Counted from the stretch's first letter, positions 8,779-16,073 are shown. The stretch is DNA of 64,000 nucleotides from Gp1-AA122 sp035631655 (GCA_035631655.1 DASQIH010000241.1:62001-126000), one strand, 5' to 3'. Translations and numbers: made by a program. The notes: generated by a model not told the origin, from the sequence alone.

Positions 8779-10323
8779 CTATCGGGCCGTGATGTTCGTC
8801 TGCGCCACACCGATCACATTCCCGTTTTTCCGCACGGTGACTGTCGTCTGCCACGTCCATGCCATCAGAACTTCAATCTCACCGGCGTACACGCCGTTGC
8901 CGATCTCGCTGAGTGTCCCTTTAGAGCTCATAGGAGCCATCGCGCCCATTTGCGGCATGAATAATCCGACTTCTACCTGCGCTCCGGTGATCGGTTTGCC
9001 GGATGCCTCCTTGACGACTAGTCGGATAGCATTCATTCCGGTTTTCCCAGTCTTGGGCTCCAGGATCTCCACGGAGATCGATTGCGTTGCCGCCGCTGCG
9101 CTTGCTGGAGCTTGCGAGGGAGCGCCCATCCCGGCAAATGCCCCCTTCAGACGGCTTTCCGAATCGACGATGAAATTGGCGCCGGTTACAACTCTTTCGC
9201 CCGGCTTCAGACCTTCTTGAATGCCGACCTTGTCCCCGGCCTCCGTGCTGGCCTTCACCTTACGCGGTTGAACGTAGCCGTCGCCCTTATCGACGAACAC
9301 GTATTGTTCGGTACCGGTATCCATCAGAGCGTCCTGCGGAATCAGCACCTGCCTGCCAAGGGCAGCGGACATGGTGATATTCGTGAACATTTCCGGTTTC
9401 AAAGAGAGATCGGGGTTTGCGAACTCCATTCGCACTTGCACGGTGCGTGTCTTCGGATCGAGAAAGGGATAAATGAATTCGACACGGCCGTTGATCTTTC
9501 GCCCGCCACCTGAGTAAGGGAGCTCGACCTGAGCCGACTGTCCAATTCGGACGAGGGGGAGGTCGGTTTCGTACACTTCACCCAAAATCCAAACGTGAGA
9601 GAGATCCACAATCGTAAACAGGTCCTTGGTTGGATCGACGAACGTCCCATGGTGATAGGCGGCTCGCTCCATCACGATGCCGGTCACCGGCGAATAAACG
9701 GCTATCGCCCGCTTGACCTTGCCTTCCGTTTCTAGAGTCTGGATCTCTTGATCTGACACGTCCCATAAGCGGAGTCGTTCTCGCGCAGCGGCGATCAGGT
9801 TCTCCGAACCCATTGCAGCGGATGCCACAGTGCTATTCCGCAACAGATCACGGGACTTCAATGCGAGAAGAAAGTCCTGTTGGGTCGCCAGCAGATCCGG
9901 ACTATAGATTGTGAATAGGGGATCGCCGGCATGAACCGGCTTGCCAACTGAATCTGCAAAGACCTCTTCGATGTACCCCGAAACCTTGCTGTGAATGTGT
10001 GTAAGGTGGGTTTCGTCATAGGTGACTTTGCCGACAATTCGAATCTCCTTGGTGAGCGTTCCCATCTCCGCGGGGACGGAGCGCATGCCGATCAATTGCT
10101 GTTTCTCGGGAGGCACGAAGATCGCGCCATCCTGCGCGGTTGCACCCGGAGCTGGTGTGGGAGGAGCGGCCGGAGACGAACCGGCTTTGGCCATTTCGGT
10201 CATCGTGGTTTGGGCCATGACTGTTCCTTGTGGTGGCCCCTGCCGGATCAAGCCGAAGTACGTTAGCGCGCCGACAGTAAGGACTGCCACACTTACCAGC
10301 GAAAGTTTGCCAACTCGGTTCAT
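8779..10323 (-). CDS. cusB: RND periplasmic adaptor, CusB-like, with C-terminal FixH/YtkA-like domain
   Basis: The 514-residue adaptor has an N-terminal membrane anchor, an alanine/proline linker, then the usual membrane-fusion layout: barrel-sandwich (VSGYIEEV...GDPLFTIYSPDLL), helical hairpin, beta-barrel and membrane-proximal domains ending with VVTGANFIVDSESRLKG near residue 400. After a Ala/Pro linker, residues about 415-514 form a further domain (ISVEILEPKTGKTGMNAIRLVV, FMPQMGAMAPM, GNGVYAGEIEVLMAWTW) that matches the FixH/YtkA pattern with an MPxM loop. A free-standing FixH-like lipoprotein follows another RND gene at 57.3 kb, so this fusion suggests that the domain works with the pump. 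Overlaps TolC gene by ATGA. Confidence 0.92.
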   Translation of the reverse strand: MNRVGKLSLVSVAVLTVGALTYFGLIRQGPPQGTVMAQTTMTEMAKAGSSPAAPPTPAPGATAQDGAIFVPPEKQQLIGMRSVPAEMGTLTKEIRIVGKVTYDETHLTHIHSKVSGYIEEVFADSVGKPVHAGDPLFTIYSPDLLATQQDFLLALKSRDLLRNSTVASAAMGSENLIAAARERLRLWDVSDQEIQTLETEGKVKRAIAVYSPVTGIVMERAAYHHGTFVDPTKDLFTIVDLSHVWILGEVYETDLPLVRIGQSAQVELPYSGGGRKINGRVEFIYPFLDPKTRTVQVRMEFANPDLSLKPEMFTNITMSAALGRQVLIPQDALMDTGTEQYVFVDKGDGYVQPRKVKASTEAGDKVGIQEGLKPGERVVTGANFIVDSESRLKGAFAGMGAPSQAPASAAAATQSISVEILEPKTGKTGMNAIRLVVKEASGKPITGAQVEVGLFMPQMGAMAPMSSKGTLSEIGNGVYAGEIEVLMAWTWQTTVTVRKNGNVIGVAQTNITAR

Positions 10324-11588
10324 TTGCTTACCTCCATAAAAGGGACCAGTTCTTTGCCCACGATAGGTTCAAGCCGCGCGAGGGCTTCCTCGTGCCGAGC
10401 GACCTCGTCGTAATACTGGCGCTCCAGGCTGATCAAGTTCGTAAGATTCGTCACCAAACTCAGGAAGTCGATGTTGCCGACCTCGTACGCGGACGCGGCT
10501 GAGTCCACTGTTAATTGGGCTTGAGGCAGCAGCGTCGTCTTGTACAAGTTCAAAATACGTTCGCTGCTTTGGATCGCAAGGTACTGGTCCTTAACCTGGA
10601 AGATTGCCTGTTGTTGCGCGGATCGGTAATTCTGCTTGGCCTCGTTGAGACGCGAATAAGACTCTTCGAGAGCGTAGCGCTGTTTCCGCGCGTAGTAGAT
10701 CGGGATCTTCACCTCGACTGTCGCCATGTAGTAGTCCGGGAAATTGCCGCCGGTGTGCTGCCACTGGAGATTGACGCCGAAGTCGGGCCGGAAATCCTTC
10801 AGGCTGCGATTGATCCCCACTGCCCGGGCGTCCACCATCTTTTGTTCGGCGCGTATACTGGGAGCTTCGTTCGTTGCCTTAACCAACTCATCGAGCGACA
10901 TCGAGAATCTGCTCGTTTGAATCTCGGCCGGAGCGCGGAGGCTGATACTGGGCACCGCCAGGAGGGCCGCGATTTCGGCCTCGGCCCGCTGGCGCTTCTC
11001 ATCGAGCATGGCGATCTCCCGTTCCAGGCTGGAGACTTCGAGCTGGGCCTTGAGCACATCCTGTTGGAGTCCCTTTCCAACGGTGTAGCGATTTCGGGCA
11101 ATCTCCTCGAAGCGGCTGAGCAGGTCACTGTTTTGGTGCGTCAGTTCGATGGCTTTCTGGACGGTGAGCCATTCGTAATAAGCGACCTTCAACCGGGCCG
11201 TCAAGTCGAAGACTACCGATCGGTACTTCTGCTGCTCGCTCTCCGCCTCACGTTTGGCTTCCTCAGACGCAAGCCCGAGCTTTCCTGGGAAGGGAAGCTC
11301 TTGCGAGACACCGAAGCCCTGGTAGGAGAATTCGCTCGCGTTCAGGCGCGAGAACGGATGGCCCACCCCAAGGTTCGTGTAACTTGCCGTGGGCTCCGGA
11401 AGTGTGCCAGCCTGCGAGGGTCGCTTCGTAGCCGCCTCAAAGCGGAAACGCGCTGCCTGAATCTCCGGGTTGTTCTGGATCAGGCCATTTAACAAATCCT
11501 GTGGCCCGAATGGCTTTTCTTCCGCATGCAAGGCCGCTGTAGCGACCAGGAACATGCAGAAGCCAAGCCTGCGTGTGTTCGCAGGCAT
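10320..11588 (-). CDS. cusC: TolC-family outer-membrane channel, CusC-like
   Basis: This 422-residue outer-membrane efflux protein has a signal peptide (cleavage near ALHAEE), two OEP repeats and long coiled-coil segments (SEQQKYRSVVFDLTARLKVAYYEWLTVQKAIEL-like in the first half). It forms the outer-membrane and periplasmic duct for the CusBA pump encoded immediately downstream. A strong AGGAGGT site precedes the ATG at 11588. It is the first of the three core efflux genes. A hairpin at 11640-11657 separates it from the upstream Cys-rich protein, so separate or attenuated transcription is possible. Confidence 0.93.
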   Translation of the reverse strand: MPANTRRLGFCMFLVATAALHAEEKPFGPQDLLNGLIQNNPEIQAARFRFEAATKRPSQAGTLPEPTASYTNLGVGHPFSRLNASEFSYQGFGVSQELPFPGKLGLASEEAKREAESEQQKYRSVVFDLTARLKVAYYEWLTVQKAIELTHQNSDLLSRFEEIARNRYTVGKGLQQDVLKAQLEVSSLEREIAMLDEKRQRAEAEIAALLAVPSISLRAPAEIQTSRFSMSLDELVKATNEAPSIRAEQKMVDARAVGINRSLKDFRPDFGVNLQWQHTGGNFPDYYMATVEVKIPIYYARKQRYALEESYSRLNEAKQNYRSAQQQAIFQVKDQYLAIQSSERILNLYKTTLLPQAQLTVDSAASAYEVGNIDFLSLVTNLTNLISLERQYYDEVARHEEALARLEPIVGKELVPFMEVSK

Positions 11589-11639
11589 ACTACCTCCTAA
11601 TAGTCTTGGACCTTAAATTGAGAACAGGTAGTTGAGATG

Positions 11640-11657
11640 ACGTGTCGACAGACACGT
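11640..11657 (-). terminator. Hairpin between Cys-rich protein gene and cusC
   Basis: ACGTGT and ACACGT form a 6-bp stem around a 6-nt loop, 15 bp after the stop of the upstream gene on the minus strand. It could attenuate read-through into cusC. No T-tract is present. Confidence 0.3.
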
Positions 11658-11671
11658 TTCTTAGGAGAGGG

Positions 11672-12058
11672 CTAGATCAGGAGCGGGAGATTGAGGCGGA
11701 AGTCGGGTGGAGAGCCGGGAGGCGAGTGGACCGCCACAGCAAGAAATGAGACCAGCGGGTTCGATGTCGTGTTCGGAACATCTGCCGCCAGCAGATCAAG
11801 AACAGGCGACGGAGGGTCGGGGGCCTTGGACGTTACAAGCTGGTTTCCGCCTGGCACCGTAGCCTTGCAGCACTCGTCGGAATTCGACGGAGAGCACTTG
11901 CCCTTTTTACAGCAATCCGCGGCCTTCTGATCGAACTTTCCACCAGCGAAGCAGTCGAAAGGACGTACGAGCAGCAGAACTGCTAAGACGGCAACGGCGA
12001 TGTGCATCGAACGGCGCATCTTTACGAAGGATAGCAGATCGGGCAATGTTCGAAACAT
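11672..12058 (-). CDS. Small secreted Cys-rich protein heading the Cus cassette
   Basis: I do not recognise a named family. The product (about 128 residues from ATG 12058; starts at 12019 or 12091 are equally possible, none with a good ribosome-binding site) has a strong hydrophobic signal, HIAVAVLAVLLLVRPFDCFAGG. A cysteine-dense segment with DCCKKGKC and DECCKATVPGGNQLV follows. The C-terminal half is a Pro/Ser-rich tail ending SPPDFRLNLPLLI. Paired cysteines immediately after export, next to cusCBA, suggest a periplasmic Cu(I)-binding or sensing role (inference). A His/Cys-rich protein with a similar layout and tail heads the multicopper oxidase operon at 15.6 kb. Confidence 0.6.
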   Translation of the reverse strand: MFRTLPDLLSFVKMRRSMHIAVAVLAVLLLVRPFDCFAGGKFDQKAADCCKKGKCSPSNSDECCKATVPGGNQLVTSKAPDPPSPVLDLLAADVPNTTSNPLVSFLAVAVHSPPGSPPDFRLNLPLLI

Positions 12059-12143
12059 CGGCATGAGGGGCGCGTTCCTTGAGCCCGTCATGCCGGGTTT
12101 CGTAGAGTTGCATCGACTGGCCGGTTGCTGTTTAGGTCCACAG

Positions 12144-12593
12144 TTACCTTACCTGAGCCTTCTGACCGGCCTCTTCCTGCGGAGATGGTCGTCCGTATTT
12201 CGCACGATACCACTGGTTGAGCCAAGTGTTAGTGGGTGTTGCAACCTGGCGAGTTTCAGGAGCGGTCTCCTCACGAAATGCTGTATTTGCCGCCTCGGCC
12301 CGCTGACGAGCTTCGGTCGCCGGCGATCTGCGCCCGAATTTCGCGCGATACCACTGGTCGAGCCAAGTGTTGGCCGGTGTTGCAACCAGGCGAGTTGCAG
12401 GAGCCGTTTCCTCCCGAAACGCGGTATTCGCTGCCTCGGCCCGCTGACGAGCTTCCGTCGTCGGCGAACTGCGCCCGAGTTTCGCCCGATACCATTGATC
12501 GAGCCAACTGTCGCTAGCCTGTCCGGCCATCAAACCATTGGCGCCCATCACCAGAACGCCAGTAAACAGAATGCCTTTCGCGAACGCTTTCAT
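12144..12593 (-). CDS. Secreted protein with 47-residue tandem repeats, ECF-sigma target
   Basis: The 149-residue product starts at ATG 12593, with AGGAGAGG 8 bp upstream, and has a signal peptide (FTGVLVMGANGLMAGQA). The rest is nearly three copies of a 47-residue unit: a WLDQWYRAKxGRxSP core followed by EARQRAEAANTAFREETAP and a short VATP linker. The third copy is truncated at the C-terminus. The unit is rich in Trp, Tyr, Arg and Glu and predicted helical; it has no Cys or His, so direct soft-metal binding is not obvious. I recognise no function. An ECF-type promoter lies 80-106 bp upstream, and the gene is the first of the leftward Cus cassette. Confidence 0.78.
   Translation of the reverse strand: MKAFAKGILFTGVLVMGANGLMAGQASDSWLDQWYRAKLGRSSPTTEARQRAEAANTAFREETAPATRLVATPANTWLDQWYRAKFGRRSPATEARQRAEAANTAFREETAPETRQVATPTNTWLNQWYRAKYGRPSPQEEAGQKAQVR
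12147..12509 (-). repeat. 141-bp in-frame tandem repeat
   Basis: Equivalent points in the repeat fall at 12210, 12351 and 12492, so the period is exactly 141 bp (47 codons). The two complete copies differ by scattered, mostly silent changes, which suggests duplication followed by selection on the protein rather than very recent expansion. Confidence 0.88.
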
Positions 12594-12673
12594 AACCCTC
12601 TCCTTTGCTTGCGGTTGTGCTTCTTGAACGATCTGTTTCAGCATCATCGCTTCTAATCGCTCCTATGGGTGAG

Positions 12674-12699
12674 TTCGCAATAAACGCTAGCTCGGTTAC
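12674..12699 (-). promoter_or_regulatory. ECF sigma promoter, GTAACC-N16-CGAA, driving the repeat protein
   Basis: Reading leftward, GTAACC occupies 12699-12694 and CGAA 12677-12674 with exactly 16 bp between. The extended -10 block TTGCGAACTCA is identical in the two copies near the sigma gene (14918-14928 and 15002-15012). The motif matches the pattern I recall for SigF of Caulobacter. It points to the ATG at 12593, about 80 bp away. Confidence 0.8.
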
Positions 12700-12706
12700 A
12701 TCGCTA

Positions 12707-13000
12707 TTACTGGAAGTCCACGCCGAAGACGAGGCTAGTTGAGAACTGGCGTCGTCGAGCCTCGTCCAAACGCGGATCCAAGTCGGGATCGTTCGAGTCC
12801 CCGCCAATTGGATTCTGTCCAGCTTTTGAGCAGCGGCGCTCTTCCGGTGGGAGCCCAGGCACAGGGTCCGAGGGTGGATTCTGAGCAGGTAGTTGTATAA
12901 GCCCTTCAATATCAACCGTTTCGATCCCACGAAATTCTTTATGAACAGCATTACGCCTTTCGATTTGGGAGAGCGCAAGCCTGCCCGTATACTCCCTCAT
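12707..13000 (-). CDS. Possible small protein of unknown function
   Basis: A 97-residue minus-strand frame from ATG 13000 has ordinary codon use and balanced composition (REYTGRLALSQIERRNAV, then a Pro-rich middle, then DPDLDPRLDEARRRQF), unlike most antisense shadows here. It lacks a clear ribosome-binding site and any family I recognise. It stops 8 bp before the ECF promoter at 12699, which is consistent with a genuine gene boundary. It may also be a fragment of a larger protein. Confidence 0.3.
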   Translation of the reverse strand: MREYTGRLALSQIERRNAVHKEFRGIETVDIEGLIQLPAQNPPSDPVPGLPPEERRCSKAGQNPIGGDSNDPDLDPRLDEARRRQFSTSLVFGVDFQ

Positions 13001-13630
13001 GAATTCACCGTCCAAAACATGCCTGACGGGTCTGTGCGCCGTCACCATTTGTCTCGTCTTTGCGCTGTGTACGTTAGGTTCAGCTCTCGCGCAGACAACA
13101 ATAGTGGACCTTGAGCCGGGAACGATGCGAGACACGCCGAAGGCGAGTCTGACTGAAGTGGGCGATCCTTGTGCTGCGACCTCCAAAGGCCCAGGGAAGC
13201 TATCAGTGCGGCGCTCTGGGCAGGGACACAATCACTCCGGCTGTGATCGACCAGTCTCCTCCGTCGAGCGGTAAACCGGGTCAACGCACGCAGCAGTTCC
13301 TTGATGAAAGGTTGACTGCCCGGTGCCGACGCCTGAATCTGAACGAATGACGGATCTCGGTCAATATGACCCATCGCAGCGACTTGAAGCCGAAAACGCT
13401 CGGCGGGATACGCTGGGATAAGGGCAAGAAGAGCGCCGTCATTTGGGTGTTGGATCCGTCCGATTGTCGACTTCCGTTTCCCGAGATGATGAACGACAGG
13501 GAGTTGACTATCGTCGATTCACCTCGCACTCGCCTCACTACCGCGCAGAGAGGCCAGCCGCAGCAGCGAAGAGCACCCGGTTAACGGCATCGCGGAGGCG
13601 CTGTTGGCGCTCGATCGCAAGAAACAGTAG
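12999..13630 (+). pseudogene. Possible eroded secreted-protein gene(s)
   Basis: A plus-strand frame at 12999 begins with a convincing signal peptide (TICLVFALCTLGSALAQ) but ends at 13274 in low-quality sequence. Open, protein-like stretches continue in another frame to 13350, then start again at ATG 13347 with an ATGA overlap. A third frame ends near 13630 with a normal-looking tail, EALLALDRKKQ. This patchwork is what a gene with several frameshifts would look like. It overlaps divergently with the weak minus-strand frame at 12707-13000. No family recognised; it could equally be plain intergenic sequence. The rest, to 13722, holds nothing I can identify. Confidence 0.22.
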
Positions 13631-13722
13631 AGGCTTCTGAGATAGAGCAGCCTTTCACGCAGTCCTTTCGGACGTTTCTATCAAAAGCTACTCCCTCTCA
13701 TTAACGTTGCTGCCGAGGCCAA

Positions 13723-14361
13723 TTACCACCGCAGCAACCGTGGTCCGAGCGCCGCCCCAAGCAACGCACACAACGCCACCATCCCTCCGTACCAGAGCGC
13801 AATAAAAGGTATCGAGTCATCGGGACAGTGAAAGGCGTAGGCCACGGCCCCCAACGCTCCTGCGACGAGTCCTGCAACCGCTCCCGTGCGTCTCAAGTTG
13901 GTGGGCGCTCCTCTGCGCAATGCCCAGATCAGGCCTGCAAACGGAACAATGGCAAACAGCGGTATGCAAAGGGCGCAGATCGCCCATTGCGACCCCATCA
14001 TCATCTGGTCCCGCGCAGCCGGCGGCCCGAGCGCGAGTGCGCAAACGCCAGCCGATCCAATAGCCAGAAACGCCAGCAAAATGACCGTGTAGAGCTTGCG
14101 TCCATCCTGGCCGGGGCTGACCAGTTTGGCGAGCAGCGCCGCCCCCGCGCAAATCAAGATCAACATGAACAGCAGCTTCAGGAGAAGATAGCCTGAGAGA
14201 AACCAGGCTCCGCCGGGCCGCAAGCCCACAGTCGCTAGCATCAAACACACAGCAGCCAGCCCACCAGCGAGGATTGTCCATATCAACGTCTTCTTTGTCT
14301 CTCCGCGCTTCACCGGCTCCAGATTGGTGCTGAGCAAGTTGATGAGTTGGTCCGTTTTCAT
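13723..14361 (-). CDS. nrsF: NrsF-family (DUF1109) membrane regulator of the ECF sigma factor
   Basis: The 212-residue protein has the DUF1109/NrsF start (MKTDQLINLLS...LEPVKRG) and about six hydrophobic helices. NrsF proteins are membrane anti-sigma factors that hold SigF-type ECF sigma factors and release them under heavy-metal or oxidative stress. In Caulobacter, conserved cysteines are needed for sensing; cysteines visible here include Cys39, one near residue 67, one in the GSAGVCALALG helix, two in WAICALCIPLF and FHCPDDS. It is co-transcribed with the sigma gene (ATGA overlap), the usual arrangement. Confidence 0.86.
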   Translation of the reverse strand: MKTDQLINLLSTNLEPVKRGETKKTLIWTILAGGLAAVCLMLATVGLRPGGAWFLSGYLLLKLLFMLILICAGAALLAKLVSPGQDGRKLYTVILLAFLAIGSAGVCALALGPPAARDQMMMGSQWAICALCIPLFAIVPFAGLIWALRRGAPTNLRRTGAVAGLVAGALGAVAYAFHCPDDSIPFIALWYGGMVALCALLGAALGPRLLRW

Positions 14362-14918
14362 GATCGATTCTCCCGGATGAGACGAGCCATAGCTTTCAAG
14401 CCTCGATGGATCGTCACTTTTACGTTCGACTCCGACATTTCACACTGCGCTGCAGCTTCGGTAACGCTCAACCCATCGAGCTTCACGGCCTGAATAGCCT
14501 GTCTCACCTTGGGCGTCAGTCCGGCCATCAGCCTCTCTAAATCCAGGCTGCTTTCCACTTGGCTGCTACTATCTGAAGTCGCTAGTTCTTTGGTATCTTC
14601 TATCGGGAGGTTCCGCATAGACGCCTTCTCCCGACGCAAATAGTCCACAAATTTATACCGCGCAATCGCATACACCCATGGGGTGAACAACTGCGCCGGA
14701 TCGTAGGTGTGCCGACGCGTATGGATGGCCATTAGCGCCTCTTGCACCAGATCCTCTGCCTCCACTGGTCCGCGCCCTATCCGGTTCAATTGACCCGTGA
14801 AATAGCCGCGCAACCGGCTGCTCAAGTTCTCTAGCAGCGTCCGGTGCGCAGCCGCATCCCCATCCAACCCCGAGATCATCAGGGCGCGAAGTTCCAGCTC
14901 GCTAGTCGACACGTTCAT
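14358..14918 (-). CDS. ECF RNA polymerase sigma factor (SigF-like)
   Basis: From ATG 14918 the product is 186 residues, with region 2 (AEDLVQEALMAIHTRRHTYDPAQLFTPWVYAIARYKFVDYLRR) and region 4 (LDGLSVTEAAAQCEMSESNVKVTIHRGLKAMAR). The TPWVYAIARYKFVDYLRR stretch and the NrsF partner place it with the SigF-like ECF group that responds to metals. The start is uncertain. A GTAACG-N16-CGAA promoter ends only 3 bp before this ATG, so the mRNA is either leaderless or translation begins downstream (ATG 14879 is in frame). A longer frame to 14990 would run through the promoter and is unlikely. Confidence 0.9.
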   Translation of the reverse strand: MNVSTSELELRALMISGLDGDAAAHRTLLENLSSRLRGYFTGQLNRIGRGPVEAEDLVQEALMAIHTRRHTYDPAQLFTPWVYAIARYKFVDYLRREKASMRNLPIEDTKELATSDSSSQVESSLDLERLMAGLTPKVRQAIQAVKLDGLSVTEAAAQCEMSESNVKVTIHRGLKAMARLIRENRS

Positions 14919-14921
14919 GAG

Positions 14922-14947
14922 TTCGCAAACTTCGCCTTTGCCGTTAC
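14922..14947 (-). promoter_or_regulatory. ECF sigma promoter for the sigma/nrsF operon (autoregulation)
   Basis: Leftward TGTAACG at 14948-14942, a 16-bp spacer and CGAA at 14925-14922 match the other two copies except for the last base of the -35. The block TTGCGAACTCA is identical to both. It abuts the sigma start codon, implying autoregulation and a very short or absent leader. Confidence 0.72.
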
Positions 14948-14982
14948 AAACAAGGCTCGTAAAATTATTCTTCGTGGACAGT

Positions 14983-15008
14983 GTAACCAAACTCGCCCGC
15001 CTTGCGAA
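14983..15008 (+). promoter_or_regulatory. ECF sigma promoter for the divergent secreted Cys protein
   Basis: Rightward GTAACC at 14983-14988, a 16-bp spacer and CGAA at 15005-15008, within TTGCGAACTCA. The next gene starts at 15103, giving a leader of roughly 90 nt. Same motif as the promoters at 12674 and 14922. Confidence 0.8.
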
Positions 15009-15102
15009 CTCAGATAGGAGCGCGTTGGGTGCAATGATCGCGAATCCAACGAGGGCTTCAGTTTGAGCAAACGCACTTCAATCACAAACAGGAGAGACTA
15101 AA

Positions 15103-15441
15103 GTGAAACGAATCTTCGCAGTTGGAATACTTTCTGCCCTAACAGGATTATCGATTTGGGCCGCTCCCCAAACGTTGACCGGGCAGATCAGCGATAGCAT
15201 GTGCGGCAAGAGTCACGCCGGCATGGGAGAAATGGGCAAGAACGCCAAGGAATGCACATTGGGATGTGTCAAGGCCGGCGGCAAGTATGTCTTCGTGAGC
15301 GGCGACAAAGTTTACGATATCAAGAATCAGAACTTTGCGGCACTCGTAGCGAACGCCGGCGCGAGCGTCCAATTGACGGGCGATGTCGCCACGGACGGGA
15401 AAACGATTACGGTAACCAAGATCGCACCCGTTGGCAAGTAG
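15103..15441 (+). CDS. Small secreted Cys protein (DUF5818-like), ECF-sigma target
   Basis: The 112-residue product starts at GTG 15103 with AGGAGAG upstream and has a signal peptide (TGLSIWAAPQ). The mature part begins TLTGQISDSMCGKSHAGMGEMGKNAKECTLGCVKAGG, with three conserved-looking cysteines, a His and several Met in the first half. A small beta domain follows (YVFVSGDKVYDI, VQLTGDVATDGKTITVTKI). It resembles proteins often annotated DUF5818, common in Acidobacteria and without known function. Its own ECF promoter next to sigma/nrsF marks it as a direct regulon member; a metal-binding role is inferred from the Cys/Met/His cluster. Confidence 0.85.
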   Translation: MKRIFAVGILSALTGLSIWAAPQTLTGQISDSMCGKSHAGMGEMGKNAKECTLGCVKAGGKYVFVSGDKVYDIKNQNFAALVANAGASVQLTGDVATDGKTITVTKIAPVGK

Positions 15442-15459
15442 ATTGTATGACTTAGCGTG

Positions 15460-15486
15460 GGACGGTGCTTCTTCGCTGTACCGTCC
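15460..15486 (+). terminator. Hairpin after the ECF-target gene
   Basis: GGACGGT and ACCGTCC pair perfectly, with a G-T and a C-G pair extending the stem inward around TTCTTCGCT, 18 bp after the stop at 15441. There is no T-tract. It is a plausible terminator that isolates this single-gene transcript. Confidence 0.45.
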
Positions 15487-15628
15487 TCACGAGGCACGGA
15501 GTCAAGGGGAATCAGGGAAACATTTTGAAGCGTCCAATTGGAGAGCGGTTTGTGCAAGCGGCGGTCCCCATCAATCTGAGCGATCGCTCGTCCCAGCGTT
15601 GTTCCGAGGATGCAGGTAAAGATGTGGC

Positions 15629-16012
15629 ATGCTAAGATCCAAGTTGAGCATGTACTCCAGCTGGATTCGCGCATTCGCGTTGGTTGCTGTCGCCGCGCTC
15701 TTCGCGAACGCCCAGTGTTCCATTACTTGCCCTATCACCGCTCGCGATTCTGCTCAGACTCCGTCCAACGACTGTCACCACCACAAGTCTTCCCATGAAG
15801 ATAGTTCCGGTTGTCAACACCAGCATTCCGAGTTCAGCAGTCCAGAATCTGGGATCGTGAAGGTAAGTGTCGCGCCAGTGGTGTCGATTCTGGCGGTGCT
15901 CGCGGAGGGCTCCGCGGAGGTTTTGATTGAGCCTCTGCTTCAGTCAAGTCCTGATACCGGCTCGCCGCCCAGTGGCCAAGTCTCTCCCGCCATTTCTGTT
16001 CTTCGCATCTAG
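15629..16012 (+). CDS. Small secreted His/Cys-rich protein heading the multicopper oxidase operon
   Basis: The 127-residue frame (start 15629; ATG 15650 would give the same signal peptide, AFALVAVAALFANAQC) encodes an exported protein. Its mature N-terminus is dense in potential metal ligands: CSITCPIT, then NDCHHHKSSHEDSSGCQHQHSE. The second half is hydrophobic-to-Pro-rich and ends with SPAISVLRI, like the tail of the Cys-rich protein at 11.7 kb. No named family recognised. Position directly before the multicopper oxidase suggests periplasmic copper binding (inference). The start codon is uncertain because no strong ribosome-binding site is visible. Confidence 0.6.
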   Translation: MLRSKLSMYSSWIRAFALVAVAALFANAQCSITCPITARDSAQTPSNDCHHHKSSHEDSSGCQHQHSEFSSPESGIVKVSVAPVVSILAVLAEGSAEVLIEPLLQSSPDTGSPPSGQVSPAISVLRI

Positions 16013-16073
16013 GCTCTCTCCTTTCTACTTGTCGGTTTAGTCCATTTCTGCGTCTTCTTTCCCGATGCGGCCC

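Noticed and set aside
10515..11492. A 325-residue open frame antisense to cusC.
   Set aside because: Shadow of the TolC coding sequence with no recognisable domain or start signal.
12787..12803. GGGAT-CGTTCGA-GTCCC, resembling a tRNA T-arm.
   Set aside because: Loop does not begin with TTC, and no anticodon arm, D-arm or acceptor stem can be built around it.
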